Below are positions 1 through 7,836 of a stretch of 22,699 bases of DNA, in pieces; position 1 is the first letter of the stretch, and each line of letters opens with the position of its first letter. The notes below the pieces were generated by a model. The model saw nothing but the letters and a program-made list of their open reading frames with translations. It was not told the origin of the DNA and ran no database searches. The translations under genes were made by a program, and so were the position numbers. The DNA comes from LMUY01 sp964657445 (GTDB taxonomy: Bacteria > Pseudomonadota > Alphaproteobacteria > Acetobacterales > Acetobacteraceae). The DNA lies in NCBI GenBank assembly GCA_964657445.1, contig CAZZVB010000049.1:1-22699 (forward strand). The letters run 5' to 3'.

Positions 1-2455
1 GCGTGGTCAGGATCTTCGGGTCGGTGCGGCAACGTTCGGCGATCAGGGAGGGCAACTGCACGTGACGGTGTCGCCGCTCTCGCCGGCTGCCGTTGCCAAT
101 GCGGTGCCGGCGCTGGCCTCGATCGGCGCACTGGATGCCCAGATTGCGCTGCGGGCCGATGCCACGTTCAGCCCGGTGCTCGACCTGCGCCGCGCCGTGC
201 TGCACGCCGAATCCGGACCCGGCGTTGTGGCGTTGCCCGCCAATGGCGGCGGCACGAGCGGGGCGCATTTTGCGTCCATGTCGCTGGATGCTGAGGGAAC
301 GGCGAACGCAGTCACGCTGCAGGCGCTGCGCCTGGTGCTGGCGCCGCCATCCGGCGCGCCCGTGACGACGGTCGTGCTGTCTGGCGCCGGGTCCCGCCAG
401 GCCGGCCACGTCAAAGCCGACGTGTCGATCGACCTCGATCACGCTGCCTTCGCGGATTTGGCAGCGCTCTGGCCTGACAAGGTCGGCGGCGGCGCGCGTA
501 GCTGGCTGACCGAAAACCTCACCGCCGGCACCGCGCATGACGGGCACTTTAACCTGGTCATCGAGGGCAAGGAGAACGGTAGCGACATCGAACTCACCGG
601 CATGACTGGCACCATGGCCGCCGATGACGTGACAGTCTGGTGGCTGCGGCCGGTGCCGCCGATCCTGCATGCGCACGGCATGCTGGTGTGGCAGTCGCCC
701 GACGCCGCCGTGGTCAACGTGGCGGATGGCCGGCAGGCCGGGGTTGCGGTTTCCAATGCGACCATCCGCTTCACCGGGTTCACGGCCAAGCATCAGACCG
801 GCCTGATCGACACGGACCTGAACGGGCCGCTCCCCGACGTGCTGACCGTGCTGAAGAACCCCAGGTTGCAACTGCTCAGCAAGCACCCGATCACGATGGA
901 CAAGCCCGCGGGCGCGGTGAGCGCGCATCTATCGGTGCAGGTCCCACTCGAGTCCACGGTGACGATCGACCAGGTCCCGATCCACGCCAACGGCCAGGTG
1001 ACCAGCCTGCATCTCGGCGGGGTCGCACTCGGGCGTGACATCGACCAGGGGCAGCTCGGCTTCGACGTCACCAATGACGGGCTGACGTTCAACGGGCCGC
1101 TTCGGTTCGACCACATTCCCTCGCAGCTTGCCCTGCAGATGGACTTCCGCAGCGGGCCGCCCAGCCAGGTTCTGCAGCACGTCGTGCTCTCGGCGAAGCT
1201 CGCTCCAGCCGATGCACAAGCGGCCGGGCTGCAAGCCATCGGCCTCGAAGCCGGCACGGTGCCCGCCACGGTGGATTACTCCGAGAGGCGGGATGCGACG
1301 GCGACGGTGCAGCTCTATGCGGACCTGAAGGACGCGGCGTTCGAAACTCAGTTCGGCTGGTCGAAGGCGTCAGGCCCGGCCGGTTTCGCCCAGGGCCGGG
1401 CCTTGCTGGACCATGGCCGCATCGTCGGCCTCGATGGGCTCCATGCGGAAGCGCCGGGGCTGAGCATCGTCGCGCGCAGCGACATGGTGAGGGGCCGGCC
1501 CGCCATCGTCCACATCGAGCGCGGCGACATCGGACGCAGCAGCGCCACCGGAACGATCGCGCTGCCGCAGCATGACGGCGACGCCTACCGGGTGGTGCTC
1601 AGCGGCCCGCGCCTCGATCTGGAGGGCAGGCTGCGGGCGCGGGATCGGCCAGCCTCGCCAGAGCATGAACCGGGGCCGTCTCCGTCGCAGACCGGCACGC
1701 CCTATGACGTGGACCTGCACTTCGACCGTGTGATCCTTGGACCGAACCTTGGCCTTTCGGCGATCAGCCTGAATGCCGTGGGCACCGGGTCGCGCCTCAC
1801 GTCGGCCCGGCTACTATCCGGCCCGCCGGAGCGGTTTCGCGTCGATCTCGCGACCGCTGGCCTGGAACGCAAGCTGACGGCAACCGCGGCCAATTTGGGG
1901 GCGCTTCTGCAAAGCGCGGACCTGGCGACCGAGCTCGTCGGCGGCGAATTGGAGCTGGCCGGCACGTTCGACGACCGGCAGCGCGAAAGCCCATTCGCCG
2001 GCACGTTGGATCTCCGCAACTTCAAGGTCCGTGGCGCACCGATCGCCGCCAAGCTGCTGCAGGCGGTGACGCTCTATGGCGTGGTCGATGCGCTGAAGGG
2101 ACCCGGGCTCGCCTTCGACCGCATGGTGACCGATTTCCGCCTGCAAGGCCCGGCGCTCGACCTGGCCGATGCCCGCGCCTTCAGCTCTTCGCTGGGCCTG
2201 ACCGCATCGGGCCATTTTGATTTCGGGCGCAAGACGATCGATCTGCGCGGAACAATCGTCCCCGCCTACTTCTTCAACTCCCTGCTCGGGCGTCTGCCGG
2301 TGCTGGGGCGGATCTTCAGCCCCGAGAAGGGCAGCGGCGTGTTCGCCGCCAATTACGGGCTGACGGGCCAGTTGACCGAGCCCTCAGTCTCTATCAATCC
2401 GCTATCCGCGCTCACTCCGGGCTTCACCCGCAAGTTCTTTGACCTGTTCGATTAG
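1..2455 (+). CDS. YhdP/AsmA-like envelope protein, 3' part (5' end outside window)
   Basis: The reading frame is open from base 2 through the left edge to a TAG at 2453-2455, giving 818 codons, so the gene begins upstream; the GTG at 62 is only the first in-window start candidate. The protein is rich in beta-strand-like repeats and short Gly/Asp turns. The last ~140 residues (about 1990-2455) carry the features of the AsmA-like C-terminal domain of the YhdP/DUF3971 family: a 'LRNFKVRGAPIAAKLLQ' stretch, a 'GHFDFGRKTIDLRGTIVPAY' stretch and a terminal 'ANYGLTGQLTEPSVSINPLS' stretch. Such proteins are inner-membrane-anchored, span the periplasm and are linked to phospholipid transport to the outer membrane; the expected N-terminal membrane helix lies outside the window. 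A Pro/Ser-rich linker is encoded near 1650-1700. Family assignment is by recognition; the role is inferred from the family. Confidence 0.82.
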   Translation, partial: RGQDLRVGAATFGDQGGQLHVTVSPLSPAAVANAVPALASIGALDAQIALRADATFSPVLDLRRAVLHAESGPGVVALPANGGGTSGAHFASMSLDAEGTANAVTLQALRLVLAPPSGAPVTTVVLSGAGSRQAGHVKADVSIDLDHAAFADLAALWPDKVGGGARSWLTENLTAGTAHDGHFNLVIEGKENGSDIELTGMTGTMAADDVTVWWLRPVPPILHAHGMLVWQSPDAAVVNVADGRQAGVAVSNATIRFTGFTAKHQTGLIDTDLNGPLPDVLTVLKNPRLQLLSKHPITMDKPAGAVSAHLSVQVPLESTVTIDQVPIHANGQVTSLHLGGVALGRDIDQGQLGFDVTNDGLTFNGPLRFDHIPSQLALQMDFRSGPPSQVLQHVVLSAKLAPADAQAAGLQAIGLEAGTVPATVDYSERRDATATVQLYADLKDAAFETQFGWSKASGPAGFAQGRALLDHGRIVGLDGLHAEAPGLSIVARSDMVRGRPAIVHIERGDIGRSSATGTIALPQHDGDAYRVVLSGPRLDLEGRLRARDRPASPEHEPGPSPSQTGTPYDVDLHFDRVILGPNLGLSAISLNAVGTGSRLTSARLLSGPPERFRVDLATAGLERKLTATAANLGALLQSADLATELVGGELELAGTFDDRQRESPFAGTLDLRNFKVRGAPIAAKLLQAVTLYGVVDALKGPGLAFDRMVTDFRLQGPALDLADARAFSSSLGLTASGHFDFGRKTIDLRGTIVPAYFFNSLLGRLPVLGRIFSPEKGSGVFAANYGLTGQLTEPSVSINPLSALTPGFTRKFFDLFD

Positions 2456-2464
2456 CACCCGTAT

Positions 2465-2514
2465 TCGCTTCGCGCATGCGGGCTATAGCGTCGTAGCTCG
2501 TTCACGCGAAGCGA
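2465..2514. repeat. 10-bp inverted repeat just after the AsmA-like gene
   Basis: TCGCTTCGCG at 2465-2474 is exactly mirrored by CGCGAAGCGA at 2505-2514, with a 30-base loop. It begins 10 bases after the stop codon at 2455. It could fold in the 3' end of the transcript or be a protein site. There is no T tract, so a classical intrinsic terminator is not supported. Confidence 0.4.
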
Positions 2515-2531
2515 CTTCGGGGGATATCAGT

Positions 2532-2549
2532 GCGTGTTCGGAAACACGC
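2532..2549. other. Small perfect hairpin in the convergent intergenic region
   Basis: GCGTGTT (2532-2538) pairs with AACACGC (2543-2549) around a CGGA loop. It lies between the convergent ends of the AsmA-like gene (2455) and the TM2 gene (2686). It may help separate the two transcripts, but neither side has a T run, so it is reported only as a structure. Apart from this hairpin and the inverted repeat at 2465-2514, nothing convincing is seen in 2456-2685; short open frames there show no family resemblance. Confidence 0.35.
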
Positions 2550-2685
2550 GAATGGCGACCACAAATTATGCCGGTGGCTGAATCGACATCGGTGACGGTC
2601 ATGCGGACGGCGCTCTCTTCTGGCCTGAGCGCGCCGCGCCACGACAGTCCCAGGTGCTGCAATCTTCACTGCGCAGTGACGAACG

Positions 2686-3003
2686 CTATCGATACTTCCA
2701 GGCGAACCGTTCGTCCGACATGCCGAGATAGATGATGCCTTCCACGAAGCCGACAAAGGTCGGAATGACGGTCCAGCAGAAGATCAGATAAACCAGGCCC
2801 CAGCCCCAGCGCCCAAGATAGAATTTGTGGACCCCGAAGCCGCCGAGAAACAACGCGAGCAATGCGGCAATGACGCGGTTGCGGCCGGAATGCTGGACGA
2901 ACCCGCAATGCGGACAGACAGGCGCTGCTGCGTGGATGTACTGCCCGCAGCCGCGACAGTAAGCCCCGTCCATGACCACATTGCCCATCGCGTCAGTCGC
3001 CAT
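2686..3003 (-). CDS. Zinc-ribbon / TM2-domain small membrane protein
   Basis: This predicted 105-residue protein has two CxxC pairs (Cys16/Cys19 and Cys30/Cys33) typical of a small zinc ribbon. A TM2 domain follows: hydrophobic helix at ~43-57, the GGFGVHKFYLGR loop at ~54-65 with the family's His/Phe/Tyr/Leu-Gly pattern, and a second helix at ~69-91. Such proteins sit in the cytoplasmic membrane and their function is generally unknown. The chosen ATG (3001-3003) lies inside the end of the upstream ATPase gene (overlap 2993-3003) with GGACGAGG immediately before it; ATGs at 2988 and 2973 are alternatives. The overlap suggests co-transcription with the ABC transporter, but a functional link is unproven. 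Confidence 0.8.
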   Translation of the reverse strand: MATDAMGNVVMDGAYCRGCGQYIHAAAPVCPHCGFVQHSGRNRVIAALLALFLGGFGVHKFYLGRWGWGLVYLIFCWTVIPTFVGFVEGIIYLGMSDERFAWKYR

Positions 3004-4303
3004 CCTCGTCCAGGTAGAACTGATCGGCATCTTCGTCGTAGCTGTAAAGCTCCGCGTAGCGGCCCCAGGCGATCACCGCCCGCATCGTATCGTCGGCGTA
3101 GTCCGGGCTCATCACGTCTTCCAGCTCGTCACGGAAGCGCACGGCGCTGGCGCGATGGTTCCAGCGTTCGTCCAGCACCTGGCGGATTTGCGCCACCAGG
3201 GGCACATGCGCGCGCAACGCATCGCCGAACAGGACCTTTCGCGGGTCCACGTCGGCCGCGACGAACTGGCGTCCGGTGTCGGTGACTAGCAAGTCGCCAT
3301 CGGCCAGCGTGCCGAACCGCAGCAACTGCAAGGCTTCGCCTAACGGCAGCAACTCGTCCGCTTCCAACTGCAACGCGGCGGCCAGAGCGGGCAAGTCGGC
3401 GCGTCCGTTATAGGGTGGCGCGGCCAGCGTTTCGAGCAGGCCCGCCATGATGTTGGTGGAAACCGGGTGCAACGCCGTCGCCGTCGTCACCGCCGTCTGC
3501 GCGGTGCGGGCCGGAGCGCGCCGGGTCATGATCGCGTAGATGTCGTCCACCATCTGGCGGAACGCCGGGTCGAGCCGGTCCCGCGGGTGGGGGAATGGCA
3601 CCAGCAGTTCACTCGCGACCCGGCCGGGGTTGGAGCTGAACACCAGCACACGGTCACACATCAGCACCGCTTCCTCGATGTTGTGCGTCACCATCAGGAT
3701 CGATTTGATCGGCAGCTTCTTGTCCACCCAGAGGTCGATCAGGTCGGTGCGCAGCGTCTCCGCCGTCAGCACGTCCAGCGCCGAGAACGGCTCATCCATC
3801 AGCAGCAGGTCGGGGTGCACGACCAGCGCGCGCGCCAGCCCGACCCGCTGGCGCATGCCGCCGGACAACTCCTTCGGGTAGGCGCTTTCGTAGCCGCCGA
3901 GGCCGATCAGGTCGATGGCTTCCTCGCCGCGCTTCTCGCGTTCGGCCTTAGGCACGCCCTGTGCTTCCAGGCCAAGCTCCACATTCTCCTGCACGGTGAG
4001 CCAAGGAAACAGTGCGAAGGACTGGAACACCATGGCCACGCCCTCGGCCGGTCCGTGCAGATCGACGCCGCGCCAGCGCACCTCGCCGGCAGTCGGCATC
4101 AGCAGTCCGGACACGATGCGCAGCAAAGTGGATTTGCCCGAGCCGGAGCGCCCGAGCAGCCCCACGATCTCCCCGGTGCGCAGCGTGAGGTCCACATCCT
4201 GCAGCACCACGAGGTCGGCCGAACTCTCCTTGTGGTAGGCCTGGCGTACGCCGCGCACCTCCACCAGGTTCGTCGCCGTCAAGCCGGGGTCAATGGTATC
4301 CAT
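2993..4303 (-). CDS. NitT/TauT-type ABC transporter ATPase with C-terminal AAA-associated domain
   Basis: This 436-residue ATP-binding subunit would power an importer at the cytoplasmic face. Visible motifs are Walker A GRSGSGKST (51-59), Q-loop Gln94 in VFQSF, signature LSGGMRQR (146-153), Walker B LLLMDEP (167-173) and the H-loop His207 in VTHN. The nucleotide-binding domain resembles nitrate/sulfonate/bicarbonate (NrtD/SsuB/TauB) ATPases. About 170 extra residues (from ~265) resemble the AAA-associated C-terminal domain seen in a subset of this family; it ends in an acidic tail rich in Asp/Glu/Tyr. It starts 10 bases after the permease stop with a GAGG ribosome-binding site upstream. No substrate-binding protein is encoded nearby, so the substrate cannot be named. 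Confidence 0.9.
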   Translation of the reverse strand: MDTIDPGLTATNLVEVRGVRQAYHKESSADLVVLQDVDLTLRTGEIVGLLGRSGSGKSTLLRIVSGLLMPTAGEVRWRGVDLHGPAEGVAMVFQSFALFPWLTVQENVELGLEAQGVPKAEREKRGEEAIDLIGLGGYESAYPKELSGGMRQRVGLARALVVHPDLLLMDEPFSALDVLTAETLRTDLIDLWVDKKLPIKSILMVTHNIEEAVLMCDRVLVFSSNPGRVASELLVPFPHPRDRLDPAFRQMVDDIYAIMTRRAPARTAQTAVTTATALHPVSTNIMAGLLETLAAPPYNGRADLPALAAALQLEADELLPLGEALQLLRFGTLADGDLLVTDTGRQFVAADVDPRKVLFGDALRAHVPLVAQIRQVLDERWNHRASAVRFRDELEDVMSPDYADDTMRAVIAWGRYAELYSYDEDADQFYLDEDGD

Positions 4304-4313
4304 GCGGCGAACC

Positions 4314-6041
4314 TCAGCTAAAGGTCAGGCGGCGGGCGGCGTAGCCGTACATCGGCCGCCAAACCATGCGGTTGAAAAGGAGGACGAAGCCGCTCATCAC
4401 CACCACGCCCAGCACGATCTTGGCTGTGTCTCCGTCCGTGCTGGCCTGAGCGATGTAATAGCCGAGGCCGTCGGCGTGGATCTTGTTGTCGCCCCAGCTC
4501 GCGACCTCGGCCACGATCGCGGCGTTCCAGGATCCACCCGACGCCGTGATCGCACCGGTGACGTAATACGAGAATATGCCAGGCAGCATGACCTGCCGCC
4601 ACCACATCCAGCCACCGACCCTGAAGTTCTTGGATACTTCAAGCAGGTCGCCAGGAAAGGCCGCGGCGCCGGCGATGACGTTGAACAGGATGTACCATTG
4701 GGTGCCCAGCACCATCAGCGGCGTCAGCCAGATATTGGCGTTGAGTCTCCAATGCACGATCGCGATGACGAAGATCGGGAAGAACAGATTGGCCGGAAAC
4801 GCCGCCAGGAATTGCGCCACCGGCTGTGCGCGGCGGGCCCAGGCAGGGCGTAGGCCCAGCCAAACCCCGATCGGCACCCACACCACCGTCGCAAGCGTCA
4901 TCAGGACGATGACGCGGATCATGGTGAACACGCCCAGCAAAACGGCTTCGCCCAGGTCGCCGAAGGTGAGCGTGGCGGAGACGTAGATGACGATCTTCCA
5001 CAGCGCCGCGGCGACCGCCACCAGCAGCAAACCACCCCAGAAGACGTCCGCCCACCGCGAGGACGCCCGCCGCGTATCGGTCTGGCGCGTGACCCGGCGT
5101 CCCAGCCGCAGCCCGGTTAGCAGGTTGAACACGCTCCCGAACGCGTCCATCAGGCCGGCGAGCAGGCGAGTCCGGCGCAGCAGCTTCAGCATCCAGGGGT
5201 CTTTCTGGACCGTCTGCGCCGTCATCTCGAACCGGAACTTGGCAGACCACGCCACCAGCGGGCGGAACAGCAACTGGTCATAGCCCAGGATCACCACCAG
5301 CATCGCCAGGATCGCGTAGCCGACCGCCTTGATGTCGCTCTGCTCGAGCGCCACCGCCACGTAGGACCCTATGCCCGGCAGCTTCCACGTCGTGTCGCCG
5401 ACGCTGACTGCCTCGCTGGCCACGACGAAGAACCAGCCTCCCGACATCGACATCATGGTATTCCAGACCAGGCCCGGCATGGCGAACGGCACTTCCATGC
5501 GCCAGAACTTCTGCCAGGCCGACAGCCGGAACGCCGTCGCACACTCGACCAGGTCCGGCGGCACGGTCTTCAGCGACTGATACATGCTGAACGCCATGTT
5601 CCAGGCCTGGCTGGTGAAGATGGCGAAGATCGCCGCCAGTTCTGCCCCCATGACCCGGCCCGGGAACAGGTTCATGAAGAACACAACTGTAAAGGACAGG
5701 AACCCGATGATCGGCACCGATTGCAGGATGTCGAGGATCGGCACCAGGATCTTGCCCGCGCGCGGGCTTTTCGCGGCCCAGGTCGCGTAGGTGAAGGTGA
5801 ACAGCAGCGACAGTGCCAGCGCCGCGAACATCCGCATCGTCGTGCGCAGCGCGTAGCCCGGCAGGTATGACGGGTCGAGGTGGATGGCGATCTCGTCCGG
5901 CGTGCCAAGCGGCGCGAAGGTTTGCCGCGCCCCGCTGGCAACGGCGATCAAGACCGCGGCGATGCACAGGATCGCGGCAATATCGAACACATTGGGCAGC
6001 CGGCGTGCCGAGGCGAAAGCCGGGAAGGTGTTGCCGGACAT
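4314..6041 (-). CDS. ABC transporter permease with two fused permease domains
   Basis: This 575-residue integral membrane protein contains two binding-protein-dependent permease modules in tandem. The first has a membrane helix at ~20-37, several helices through ~260, and an EAA-type cytoplasmic loop at ~161-192 ('PPDLVECATAFRL...P'). The second has helices from ~335 and its EAA-like loop at ~463-490 ('FPGDLLEVSKNFRVGG...LP'). A single chain can therefore supply both halves of the channel, which fits the single adjacent ATPase gene 10 bases downstream. The ATG at 6039-6041 is preferred because GAGGAA lies 8-9 bases upstream; the frame stays open to 6095. It belongs to the NitT/TauT type, but nothing in the sequence fixes the substrate. 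Confidence 0.88.
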   Translation of the reverse strand: MSGNTFPAFASARRLPNVFDIAAILCIAAVLIAVASGARQTFAPLGTPDEIAIHLDPSYLPGYALRTTMRMFAALALSLLFTFTYATWAAKSPRAGKILVPILDILQSVPIIGFLSFTVVFFMNLFPGRVMGAELAAIFAIFTSQAWNMAFSMYQSLKTVPPDLVECATAFRLSAWQKFWRMEVPFAMPGLVWNTMMSMSGGWFFVVASEAVSVGDTTWKLPGIGSYVAVALEQSDIKAVGYAILAMLVVILGYDQLLFRPLVAWSAKFRFEMTAQTVQKDPWMLKLLRRTRLLAGLMDAFGSVFNLLTGLRLGRRVTRQTDTRRASSRWADVFWGGLLLVAVAAALWKIVIYVSATLTFGDLGEAVLLGVFTMIRVIVLMTLATVVWVPIGVWLGLRPAWARRAQPVAQFLAAFPANLFFPIFVIAIVHWRLNANIWLTPLMVLGTQWYILFNVIAGAAAFPGDLLEVSKNFRVGGWMWWRQVMLPGIFSYYVTGAITASGGSWNAAIVAEVASWGDNKIHADGLGYYIAQASTDGDTAKIVLGVVVMSGFVLLFNRMVWRPMYGYAARRLTFS

Positions 6042-6133
6042 TGGTAAATTCCTCGGACGACGGCGGCAAATGCCCCATAGCCTCCGCATCGGCACGTGTC
6101 ACGCAGGGAATGTATTGCCGTTTGATGACGCCT

Positions 6134-6844
6134 TCAGGCTGCCAGCACACTCAGGCACGCGCATTCCGCAACCTGCTCGGCCGCGCCGAAAACGTCACCG
6201 GTGTAGCCTCCCACCTGCCTGCGGGCGAGCAGGGTCGTCCCTAGCCCGCCGGCCAGCGCGGCAAGCGCCGCCCGGGGTGCGAACACGCCTGCCAACGCGG
6301 CCAACAGCAATCCGGTCCAGGCGCGTGCCGTGCCCCCGCCCAACACCGCAGCCAGCCCGTCCACGCGGGCCGGCCGCAATAGCACGAGCGGCAGCAGCAT
6401 CGCCCCCCGCCCCAGGATGGCCGTCAGGATCAGGGCCAGTTCGGGCCGCGCCGACAACGCCAGGGCGATCGCCCGCACAGCTACGCTGAACACCAGGGCG
6501 AGGGCGCCAAAACTGCCGATCCGGCTGTCGCGCATGATCTCCAGCTTGCGCGCCACCGTCCCGCCTCCGCCAAAGCCGTCCACCGTATCGGCGAGCCCGT
6601 CCTCATGCAGCGCGCCCGTGAGCAGGACGTAGGCTGCCAGCGCCCACAGCACCGCCAGCGGCTGCGGCATCCCGGCTTGCTGCAGCCCATGAAGCAGCAG
6701 CCCGGCCAGCCCGCCCGCGGCTAACCCCACGACGGGATAGGCCCACACGCAGTCGGCCGAGGGCGGATGCGTGGCGACGAAGCCGCCGACAGGCAGCCTG
6801 GTAAGCAGGGTGAAGGCGCCCACCAGCTCCGCCCAACGCTTCAT
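6134..6844 (-). CDS. cobS: Adenosylcobinamide-GDP ribazoletransferase (cobalamin synthase; cobV in the Pseudomonas naming)
   Basis: This 236-residue polytopic membrane enzyme joins adenosylcobinamide-GDP to alpha-ribazole (phosphate) to complete the nucleotide loop. The family motif HEDGLADTVDGFGGG is at 80-94, an acidic metal-binding region. Further family signs are 'KLEIMRDSRIGSFG' at ~100-113 and 'GGYTGDVFGAAEQ' near the C-terminus. Multiple hydrophobic segments follow each other from residue ~35 onward. The ATG at 6842-6844 overlaps the cobT stop as ATGA, which settles the start although the frame is open further upstream. It is the last cobalamin gene on the - strand; 92 bases without a recognisable element separate it from the ABC permease. 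Confidence 0.95.
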   Translation of the reverse strand: MKRWAELVGAFTLLTRLPVGGFVATHPPSADCVWAYPVVGLAAGGLAGLLLHGLQQAGMPQPLAVLWALAAYVLLTGALHEDGLADTVDGFGGGGTVARKLEIMRDSRIGSFGALALVFSVAVRAIALALSARPELALILTAILGRGAMLLPLVLLRPARVDGLAAVLGGGTARAWTGLLLAALAGVFAPRAALAALAGGLGTTLLARRQVGGYTGDVFGAAEQVAECACLSVLAA

Positions 6845-7836
6845 GGCGCGCGGTTGGCGACGGCCGCCTCCGCGAACGTGGCCATGCCGGTATGGCAGGC
6901 TAGCGCCCCGCGCAGCAGCGGAATCGCCAAGGCGGCGCCGGATGCCTCGCCCAGCCGCATACCCAGATCGAGCAACGGCGTCATGCCCAGCAAATCGAGC
7001 AAACGCCGGTGCCCCGCTTCCGCCGACACATGCGCGGCCAGGCACCCATCGAGCGCGCCCGGCACCGCACGGGCCAGCGGCGCCGCAGCGGCGGTGCAGA
7101 CGAAGCCGTCCAGCAGGACCGGGATGCCGTGCTGCCGCGCCGCGACGATGGCGCCCGCGATCGCGGCCAATTCCCGCCCGCCGAGGCAGCGGGCCAGTTC
7201 CAGGGGGTCCGCGCAGGCATGGCGGGCCGCGGCGGCGTCCACCGCGGCTTGCTTGCGGGCCAGCCCGGCGTCATCCACGCCGGTGCCGCGGCCTGCCCAT
7301 CCCTCGCCGCCGAACAACCCGGTGCAGAGCGCGGCGGCGGCGGTCGTGTTGCCGATGCCCATCTCCCCCAGGCACAGCAAATCGATGCCGGGCTGAACCG
7401 CCGCGTGCCCGGCGGCGATGGCGGCCGTGAACTCCTCCTCGCTCATCGCCGGCGCTTCCGTCATGTCCGCCGTCGGGTGTTCCAGCGCCAGCGGCACGAC
7501 CTGCAAGCGGGCGCCGGCGGCGCGGGCAAGCTGGTTGATTGCCGCCCCGCCCGCCGCGAAGTTGCTCACCATCTGTGCCGTCACCGCGGCCGGGTAGGGC
7601 GACACGCCGCGCGCGACCACACCGTGATTGCCGGCGAACACGAGGATCTCGACCCGGTCCAGCCGCGGCGTTGGGCGCCGCTGCCAACGCGCCAGCCAGG
7701 CCACCAGCGGTTCCAATTGCCCAAGGCTGCCGGGCGGCTTGGTCAGCGTGTCCTGACGGGCCGCGACCGCGGCTGCCGCCTGCTCATCGCCGGCGGGCAG
7801 TGCCGCCAATGCCGCCCGGATGTCGAACGCGGTCAT
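6841..7836 (-). CDS. cobT: Nicotinate-nucleotide:dimethylbenzimidazole phosphoribosyltransferase (cobU in the Pseudomonas naming)
   Basis: This 331-residue enzyme makes alpha-ribazole 5'-phosphate from nicotinate mononucleotide and 5,6-dimethylbenzimidazole, activating the lower ligand. Family signs are KPPGSLG (33-39), FAGNHGV (67-73), LGEMGIGNTT (156-165) and GMRLGEASGAA (292-302), where Glu297 corresponds to the catalytic glutamate known in the Salmonella enzyme. Length is close to the family's usual ~340-350. Its ATG overlaps the cobB stop as ATGA (7833-7836) and its own stop overlaps the cobS start, indicating translational coupling of cobB-cobT-cobS. Note that this CobT is unrelated to the CobT subunit of the aerobic cobaltochelatase. 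Confidence 0.96.
   Translation of the reverse strand: MTAFDIRAALAALPAGDEQAAAAVAARQDTLTKPPGSLGQLEPLVAWLARWQRRPTPRLDRVEILVFAGNHGVVARGVSPYPAAVTAQMVSNFAAGGAAINQLARAAGARLQVVPLALEHPTADMTEAPAMSEEEFTAAIAAGHAAVQPGIDLLCLGEMGIGNTTAAAALCTGLFGGEGWAGRGTGVDDAGLARKQAAVDAAAARHACADPLELARCLGGRELAAIAGAIVAARQHGIPVLLDGFVCTAAAAPLARAVPGALDGCLAAHVSAEAGHRRLLDLLGMTPLLDLGMRLGEASGAALAIPLLRGALACHTGMATFAEAAVANRAP

Noticed and set aside
2439..2735. 98-codon + strand open frame after the AsmA-like gene
   Set aside because: It has mixed composition without motifs and overlaps both neighbours; there is no ribosome-binding site.
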